The notes beneath the pieces were generated by a model that was given only the letters and a program-made list of their open reading frames with translations, made no database searches and was not told the origin of the DNA. Below are positions 59,514 to 64,000 of a stretch of DNA of 64,000 bases, piece by piece; within the stretch, counting starts at the first letter, position 1; each line of letters opens with the position of its first letter. Both the position numbers and the translations under genes were made by a program. This DNA is from CAYGLV01 sp964351025 (GTDB lineage: Bacteria > Actinomycetota > Thermoleophilia > Gaiellales > Gaiellaceae), in NCBI GenBank assembly GCA_964351025.1, contig CAYGLV010000005.1, forward strand, positions 1 through 64,000, in the 5' to 3' direction.

Positions 59514-60719
59514 GTGAGAACGGGATGGGTAGCCGCGCTGGCGGCCGCGCTCGCCGCGGCGCTGCTCATCGTTCCGGCGAGCCTCGCCGACCCCGGAGTC
59601 ACGCCCACCTCCGTCAAGCTCGGCGGCACCGTGCCGCTGTCGGGAGAGGCGTCCCCCTTCGGCTCGGTCGGCCCGGGCGCCAAGGCGTACTTCGACTACG
59701 TCAACAGCAAGGGCGGGGTGAACGGGCGCAGGATCGAGTACGTCTACTACGACGACGAATACGACCCCGCCAAGACCGTCCAGCTCACGCGCCAGCTCGT
59801 CGAGCAGGACAAGGTCTTCGCGATCTTCAACTCGGTCGGCACCGCCATGAACCTCGCGATCCGGCCCTACCTCAACCAGCTCAAGGTGCCCCAGCTCTTC
59901 GTCGGCGACGGCTCAGACGCGCTCGGCAAGGCGATCAAGGCCTACCCGTGGACGCTGCCCGGCCTGATGAGCTATTCGGGCGAGGGCGCGATCTACGGCC
60001 GCTACCTGACGCAGACGAAGCCGAAGGCGAAGATCGCCGTCCTCTACGAGAACACCGAGTACGGCAAAGACCTGCTGAAGGGGCTCCGGCGGGCGCTCAG
60101 GAAAGGGAAGATCGTCGCCCAGGTGAGCTACGAGTTAACCGACACCGACATCAGCTCGCACGTCGCCAAGCTGAAGTCGTCCGGCGCGGACACGTTCATG
60201 GTCTTCGCGACGCCGAAGTTCGCGATCCTGTCGTTCGTCGCCTCCGACAAGCTCAACTGGCGCCCGCAGTTCTTCATCAGCGCGATCTCGATCGCGCCGT
60301 GGATCATGGAGCTCGCCCGCATCGCGACAGGAGGGCGGGCGACGAAGAACGCGATCTCGACGGCGTTCATCAAGAACCCGACCGACCCGATCTGGAACAA
60401 GGACCGGTCGGTCGTCCTCTACCGCCAGATCATGAAGAAGTTCCTGCCGTCCGGGAAGGCGACCGACGTCTACAACTTCTACGGCATGGCGGTCGCCTGG
60501 ACGATGGTCGAGACGCTGAAGAAGGCCGGGAAGAACCTGACACGTGCGAGCGTGCTGGCGGCCGCACGGAATCTCGACCTGACCAACCCGTTCTTCCTGC
60601 CTGGGCTCCCGATCAAGACCTCGCCCACGGTCGGTTTCCCGCTCGCGCAGGTGAAGCTCTACCGCTATGACAACGCGCAGTGGGTGAAGCTGACCGAGGG
60701 CCTGAACGCCCGCGGCTAG
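59514..60719 (+). CDS. ABC transporter substrate-binding protein, branched-chain amino acid type (Peripla_BP_6)
   Basis: A 401-residue exported binding protein with a signal peptide (WVAALAAALAAALLIVPASLADP) and a LivJ-like fold: VKLGGTVPLSGEAS..GPGAKAYFDYVN, GRRIEYVYYDDEYDPAKTVQLTRQLV, the hinge YENTEYGKDLL and YNFYGMAVAWTMVETLKKAG. Aromatic residues suggest a hydrophobic or small organic ligand. No permease or ATPase genes are adjacent. GTG is preceded by TATACC/TACCCT (59498-59505). Confidence 0.86.
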   Translation: MRTGWVAALAAALAAALLIVPASLADPGVTPTSVKLGGTVPLSGEASPFGSVGPGAKAYFDYVNSKGGVNGRRIEYVYYDDEYDPAKTVQLTRQLVEQDKVFAIFNSVGTAMNLAIRPYLNQLKVPQLFVGDGSDALGKAIKAYPWTLPGLMSYSGEGAIYGRYLTQTKPKAKIAVLYENTEYGKDLLKGLRRALRKGKIVAQVSYELTDTDISSHVAKLKSSGADTFMVFATPKFAILSFVASDKLNWRPQFFISAISIAPWIMELARIATGGRATKNAISTAFIKNPTDPIWNKDRSVVLYRQIMKKFLPSGKATDVYNFYGMAVAWTMVETLKKAGKNLTRASVLAAARNLDLTNPFFLPGLPIKTSPTVGFPLAQVKLYRYDNAQWVKLTEGLNARG

Positions 60720-60759
60720 CAACGCGACACTGCTCCACGACGCAACAGGAGGGCACTTG

Positions 60760-61809
60760 ATGAACAAGAGCATCCGTCTCGCCGTACTCGCGGCAACGAG
60801 CGCGCTCGCGCTCGCCGCGGCCGGCTCGGCCTTCGCGGCCTACACGCCGACGCTCGCGATCTCACCGGGCAACCTCGCGGCGGGCGGCGCCGGCGCGAAC
60901 ACGATCAAGATCACGTCGTCCGCCGCCGACGACGCGACCGCGAAGATCTCGATCTACGCGCCGCTCGGCTACACCGTCAACCTGGGCCAGGCGGTCGGGG
61001 CGAAGATCGGCAAGGTCAACGCGCAGATCATCGCCATCGCACTCGGCGGCGCGCTGCTGCCGCTCACCGGCGACATCGTCGTCGACGATCCCGCGAAGTA
61101 CACGTCGGCTCCGGCCTCGGTCGCTTGCGCCGGAGCGACCGCGCACAGCGCGGTCTGGCTGCTGAACCTCTCGGTGGCCGGGCAGACGCTCGCGGTGCCG
61201 GTCTACGTGGACAAGACGACGGGCGCCGAGGCGACGTTCGCCTCGATGAAGCTCGTGACCTGCCTCGCGTCGCCGTACGCGACGATCGCTCAGGGCGGCA
61301 ACTCGGTCGGAGCGAAGGCCGTGAGCATCGACTTCACGTTCAACGGGGTGCTGACGAATCCAGCGGCGCCCGGCGACAGCACGTGGCGCGCGCTGTTCAC
61401 GCCGTGGGCGGCGAGTTCCGGGACAGCGACCAATCCGGCCGGCACGATCGAGTCGCGCTCGATCGTCCGCCTACCCGGGTCGCTCACGTTCGCAGCCTCC
61501 CGCGGCAAGGTCAGCGGCAAGGTGAGCGCGGGCGGCAAGGGGCTCGGCGGCCTCAGAGTCCAGATCTGGGCCGGCCGGACGGCGAAGAAGCTCGCCAAGC
61601 TCGGCACCGTCAAGACGAAGAGCAACGGCAGCTTCTCGTACAAGACCAAGAAGGGCACCTTCTACCAGGCGAAGCTGACGCTCGGCACCCGGGGGAACAC
61701 GACCGCCGGCTGTGCGGGCGGCTCCTTCCCGGCCTTCGCGCCGGTTCCCTGCGCGACGGCGACGATCGGTGGCTGGACGACGGCCAGCAAGAAGGTCAAG
61801 GGCAAGTAG
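60760..61809 (+). CDS. secreted protein of unknown function with C-terminal carboxypeptidase-regulatory-like domain
   Basis: A 349-residue exported protein: signal peptide (RLAVLAATSALALAAAGSAFA), a beta-rich domain of about 220 residues with a few cysteines, and a C-terminal Ig-like segment (SGKVSAGGKGLGGLRVQIWAG...KTKSNGSFSYKTKKG) resembling bacterial Ig/carboxypeptidase-regulatory folds. No catalytic motif. An AGGAGGG Shine-Dalgarno precedes the ATG. It follows the binding protein gene by 40 bases and is closed by a terminator hairpin, so both may form one unit. Confidence 0.68.
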   Translation: MNKSIRLAVLAATSALALAAAGSAFAAYTPTLAISPGNLAAGGAGANTIKITSSAADDATAKISIYAPLGYTVNLGQAVGAKIGKVNAQIIAIALGGALLPLTGDIVVDDPAKYTSAPASVACAGATAHSAVWLLNLSVAGQTLAVPVYVDKTTGAEATFASMKLVTCLASPYATIAQGGNSVGAKAVSIDFTFNGVLTNPAAPGDSTWRALFTPWAASSGTATNPAGTIESRSIVRLPGSLTFAASRGKVSGKVSAGGKGLGGLRVQIWAGRTAKKLAKLGTVKTKSNGSFSYKTKKGTFYQAKLTLGTRGNTTAGCAGGSFPAFAPVPCATATIGGWTTASKKVKGK

Positions 61810-61833
61810 CGCCGGAGACGGCGTCGGTAACGG

Positions 61834-61855
61834 GCGGGGCCCTCCGGGGCCCCGC
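61834..61855 (+). terminator. terminator hairpin after the secreted-protein gene
   Basis: Inverted repeat GCGGGGCC (61834-61841) / GGCCCCGC (61848-61855) with loop CTCCGG, then TCCATTTCC. Located 25 bases after the stop at 61809. Confidence 0.7.
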
Positions 61856-61876
61856 TCCATTTCCTATGCTCGCCCG

Positions 61877-62737
61877 ATGGCGCGGGTCCGGATCGGGACG
61901 TGCAGCTGGGCCGACGAAGGCCTGCTGAAGACGTGGTACCCGCGCGGCGTCTCCTCTCCAGCGGCGCGGCTCGGGTACTACGCCGAGCGCTTCGACACGG
62001 TCGAGGTGGACTCGCCCTACTACGCCCTGCCCGACCCTGCGGTGGCTGGCCGCTGGGCGCAGCGAACGCCGGCGGAGTTCGTCTTCCACGTCAAGGCAAG
62101 CGGCGAGATGACGCTGCACCGGCCCGCCGAGCTCGACGAGGCCTACCGGCAGTTCCGCGCCGCGCTCGAGCCGCTCGAGCTGTCGGGGAAGCTGCGCGGG
62201 GTGCTCGTCCAGTACCACCCCCGCTTCGTCAAGTCGCGCGAGGCGCTCGCCGAGCTCGAGCGCGTGCGGGAGCGCCTGGCGCCGCTCGTTCCGCTCGTCG
62301 AGTTCCGCCACCGCTCCTGGTTCGAGGAGGGAGAAGCGGCGGACACGCTCGCCTTCCTCGAGCGCCACGGGCTCGCCCATGTCTCGATCGACGCGCCGCG
62401 CACGCGCGCCTCGAATGTCGTGCCGCCGGTTGTCGCGGCAACGCACGCGGTCGCCTACGTCCGCTTCCACGGCCGCAACGCCAAGACGTGGAACATCCGC
62501 TCGGCGCGCTCGGCCGACCGCTTCGACTGACTCTACTCGGGCGCGGAGCTGGCCGAGTGGGTCGAGCCGTTGGGGCGCCTCGCGCGCGAGGCGCACGAGG
62601 TCTACGCCATGTTCAACAACAACCGTGACGACTTCGCGCCGCGTGGTGCTGCCCTCCTCCGCGCGCTGCTCGACGAGGCGGGGATCGAAGCGAGCGGCGG
62701 CATCGAGCCGCCCCCGTCGGCCCCGACGCTGTTCTAG
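61877..62737 (+). pseudogene. DUF72 family protein interrupted by an in-frame TGA
   Basis: The first 217 codons (MARVRIGTCSWADEGLLKTWYP..., FVFHVKASGEMTLH, YVRFHGRNAKTWN) are a DUF72 (YecE-like) TIM-barrel protein. TGA at 62528-62530 interrupts SADRFD-*-LYSGAELAEWV, a block where family members have Tyr or Trp; the frame then continues for 69 codons through the conserved YAMFNNNRDDFAPRGA C-terminus to TAG at 62737. A single G-to-A change from TGG would explain it. Either a recent nonsense mutation, an assembly error or, less likely, recoding. ATG follows TATGCT (61865-61870) at six bases. Confidence 0.75.
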
Positions 62738-62747
62738 ACCAGCGGTG

Positions 62748-63131
62748 CTACGTCGCCGCGGCGGCGGCGGACTCGAACGGGAGCTCAGGATCGCGCGACC
62801 ACTCGTGCCAGGAGCCGACGTAGTTGCGCGCCTCGAAGCCGGCCCGGCGGAGGATCGTGACCGCGATCGCCGAGCGCGAGCCGGAGTGGCAGTACGCGAC
62901 GATCTCCGCGCCTTCGGGGACACCGATGTGCGCGCGCACCAGCTCGGGCCGGCCGAGAGCGGCGAGCTCCTGCAGGTCGAGGTTGCGCGCGCCCGGGATG
63001 TGCCCCTGGCGAGGGTCGCACGGGTAGCCGCCGGCGCCGGAGAACTCGCGCGGTGTGCGCACGTCGATCACCACGAGCCCTTCCTCACCGATCCGGGAGG
63101 CGAGCTCCTCCCGAGTCACATCGACCGTCAC
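62748..63131 (-). CDS. rhodanese-like domain protein
   Basis: A 127-residue single rhodanese domain. The active-site loop is YCHSGSRSAI with the persulfide-forming Cys; VVIDVRTPREFSGAG and GHIPGARNLDLQEL are conserved blocks. Handles sulfane sulfur or redox signalling; substrate unknown. GTG overlaps the GST stop (GTGA), so the two are co-translated. Confidence 0.88.
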   Translation of the reverse strand: MTVDVTREELASRIGEEGLVVIDVRTPREFSGAGGYPCDPRQGHIPGARNLDLQELAALGRPELVRAHIGVPEGAEIVAYCHSGSRSAIAVTILRRAGFEARNYVGSWHEWSRDPELPFESAAAAAT

Positions 63132-63697
63132 AGCGCCGCGACGACCTCCACCTCGGCGGCGACGGACGGCCGCTCGCAGCAGCGCTCCACCCAGGCGGCG
63201 AGCGTGGGCGCGAGTGCAATTCCCATCAGATCGCGGATGCGGATCACCCACGGCACGTAGGAGACATCGGCGAGCCCGAAGCTCCGCCCCGAGAGGTAGG
63301 GCGACGCGGCGAGCAGCTCGCCGAGCGAGTCCAGCTGCTTGTCGAGGCGCTCTGCCGCGCCCTCCTCGCCGCGCCGGAAGGCGTAGTACGCGGACGAGAA
63401 CGCGTCGAAGCGGAAGACGAGCAGCCGCGCCGCGGCGCGCTCGCCCGGGTCGGCGGGCCAGAGCGGCGGCTCGGGATAGCGCTCGTTCAGGAACTCGTCG
63501 ATCACCGCCGACTCCGGCAGCAGCCACTCGTCCTCCTCGAGCACGGGCACCTTGCCGAGCGGATTCTTCTCGTAGATCCAGGCGGGCCGGTCGGAGAGGT
63601 CGATCTCGACCGTCTCGTACACGACGCCCTTCTCCGCGAGGACGATCCGCACGCGGGCACAGAATGGGCACCGTGCAGCGTCGTAGAGCGTCAGCAC
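63128..63697 (-). CDS. glutathione S-transferase family protein
   Basis: A 189-residue GST fold: thioredoxin-like N-terminal domain with CPFC (DAARCPFCARVRI) and cis-Pro block GKVPVLEEDEWLLPESAVIDEFL, then an all-helical C-terminal domain (GELLAASPYLSGRSFGLADVSYVPW). CPFC at the active site is glutaredoxin/omega-like. Actinomycetota generally use mycothiol, so the thiol cofactor may not be glutathione. GTG at 63697 is chosen to start on the first beta strand. Confidence 0.82.
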   Translation of the reverse strand: MLTLYDAARCPFCARVRIVLAEKGVVYETVEIDLSDRPAWIYEKNPLGKVPVLEEDEWLLPESAVIDEFLNERYPEPPLWPADPGERAAARLLVFRFDAFSSAYYAFRRGEEGAAERLDKQLDSLGELLAASPYLSGRSFGLADVSYVPWVIRIRDLMGIALAPTLAAWVERCCERPSVAAEVEVVAAL

Positions 63698-63707
63698 GAC
63701 ACGGATG

Positions 63708-64000
63708 CTACCGCTCGAGGATCGTTGCGCCCGGGATCTCCGGCGCGTCCGCGAACCCGTGTTCCGCACCCTCCAGAGCCAGCACTGCGGCCAGGCCCGC
63801 GAGCAGCTCCCACGCCGGCGGCAGCTCGGCCGGAGAGCTCGCGGTCCGCGTGACCGCGCGCAACGCGTCCCGGTCGGCGCCGGCGAGACGGGAGACGACG
63901 GTGGGATTCGCCCCGAGCGCCATCACGTCCCCGGGCGGGAGCGGGCCGTAGAACTCGGGCACCGAGAGGTACTCGTCCACCACCCCGCCGCGGTCAAGGA
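63708..64000 (-). CDS. unidentified protein, partial at the window edge
   Basis: An open frame enters from the right edge and ends at 63708. The visible 97 residues include EYLSVPEFYGPLPPGDVMALG and a helical Ala/Leu-rich stretch. No family recognised. A GTG at 63983 could be its start, but the frame stays open to the edge, so the true start probably lies outside. Ends ten bases before the GST start, same strand. Confidence 0.5.
   Translation of the reverse strand, partial: LDRGGVVDEYLSVPEFYGPLPPGDVMALGANPTVVSRLAGADRDALRAVTRTASSPAELPPAWELLAGLAAVLALEGAEHGFADAPEIPGATILER

Noticed and set aside
62575..62594. Perfect 20-base palindrome in the DUF72 gene
   Set aside because: It encodes conserved-looking RLAREAH codons and is explained by GC-rich codon choice; no second copy seen.

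Overview
The window is very GC-rich, gene-dense chromosomal DNA. GTG starts are common, and many promoters put a TANNNT hexamer 6-9 bases before the start codon (leaderless transcripts). The gene set is Gram-positive in character: sortless secreted proteins, D-Ala-D-Ala carboxypeptidase, murI-rph-rdgB, a SipW-type signal peptidase, a CGAAC-N4-GTTCG LexA box. Together this suggests an Actinomycetota chromosome, plausibly class Thermoleophilia; the class is an inference. No phage, plasmid, rRNA or CRISPR is seen. The longest gene-free stretch (12966-13236, 271 bases) holds short REP-like repeats.

Layout. 0.1-2.6 kb: two nuclease-like genes of lower GC content than the rest (a RecB/RNase H fusion and a PD-(D/E)XK protein). 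2.7-12.4 kb: housekeeping and membrane genes (DEDD exonuclease, CopD-like, FAD oxidoreductase, AI-2E-type permease, PhoD, GerMN protein, CtaG, EamA, ispH) interleaved with tRNA-His, -Arg, -Gly and -Pro. 12.4-16.3 kb: a REP-associated transposase, its repeats, and ileS. 16.4-25.3 kb: trxA, a cyclic-nucleotide-binding protein, a serine hydrolase, RidA, a polytopic membrane protein, fabI, a large secreted subtilase, an SDR. 25.3-33.7 kb: methyltransferase/CCA-type nucleotidyltransferase/alr operon, a SipW-DUF5305/TasA-like secretion locus, nnr-acpS-HAD, arfB.

33.7-40.0 kb is a formate dehydrogenase island: a NuoE-NuoF fusion, a catalytic subunit that reads through an in-frame UGA (selenocysteine) with a SECIS-like hairpin just after it, then birA, and convergent mobA and fdhD for the molybdenum cofactor. 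40.1-46.1 kb: a RHH/MazF toxin-antitoxin pair with a palindromic operator, glmS, glmM, rplM-rpsI with an attenuator-like leader, an MFS permease. 46.2-55.0 kb: a long minus-strand run headed by a LexA-box promoter: DnaQ/GIY-YIG nuclease, pyrF, LysM protein, D-Ala-D-Ala carboxypeptidase, pfkB, guaB, guaA and a 38-residue acidic micro-ORF. 55.0-64.0 kb: hup, pyrE, roadblock protein, BrkB-like protein, murI-rph-rdgB, an orphan ABC binding protein, a secreted protein, a DUF72 gene broken by an in-frame TGA, rhodanese, GST, and a partial gene at the edge.

The most notable items are the selenocysteine formate dehydrogenase, the SipW-DUF5305 fusion beside its probable substrates, the left-edge nuclease pair, the SOS-type promoter, and the widespread leaderless architecture. 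All functions are read from sequence motifs; no database search was run.
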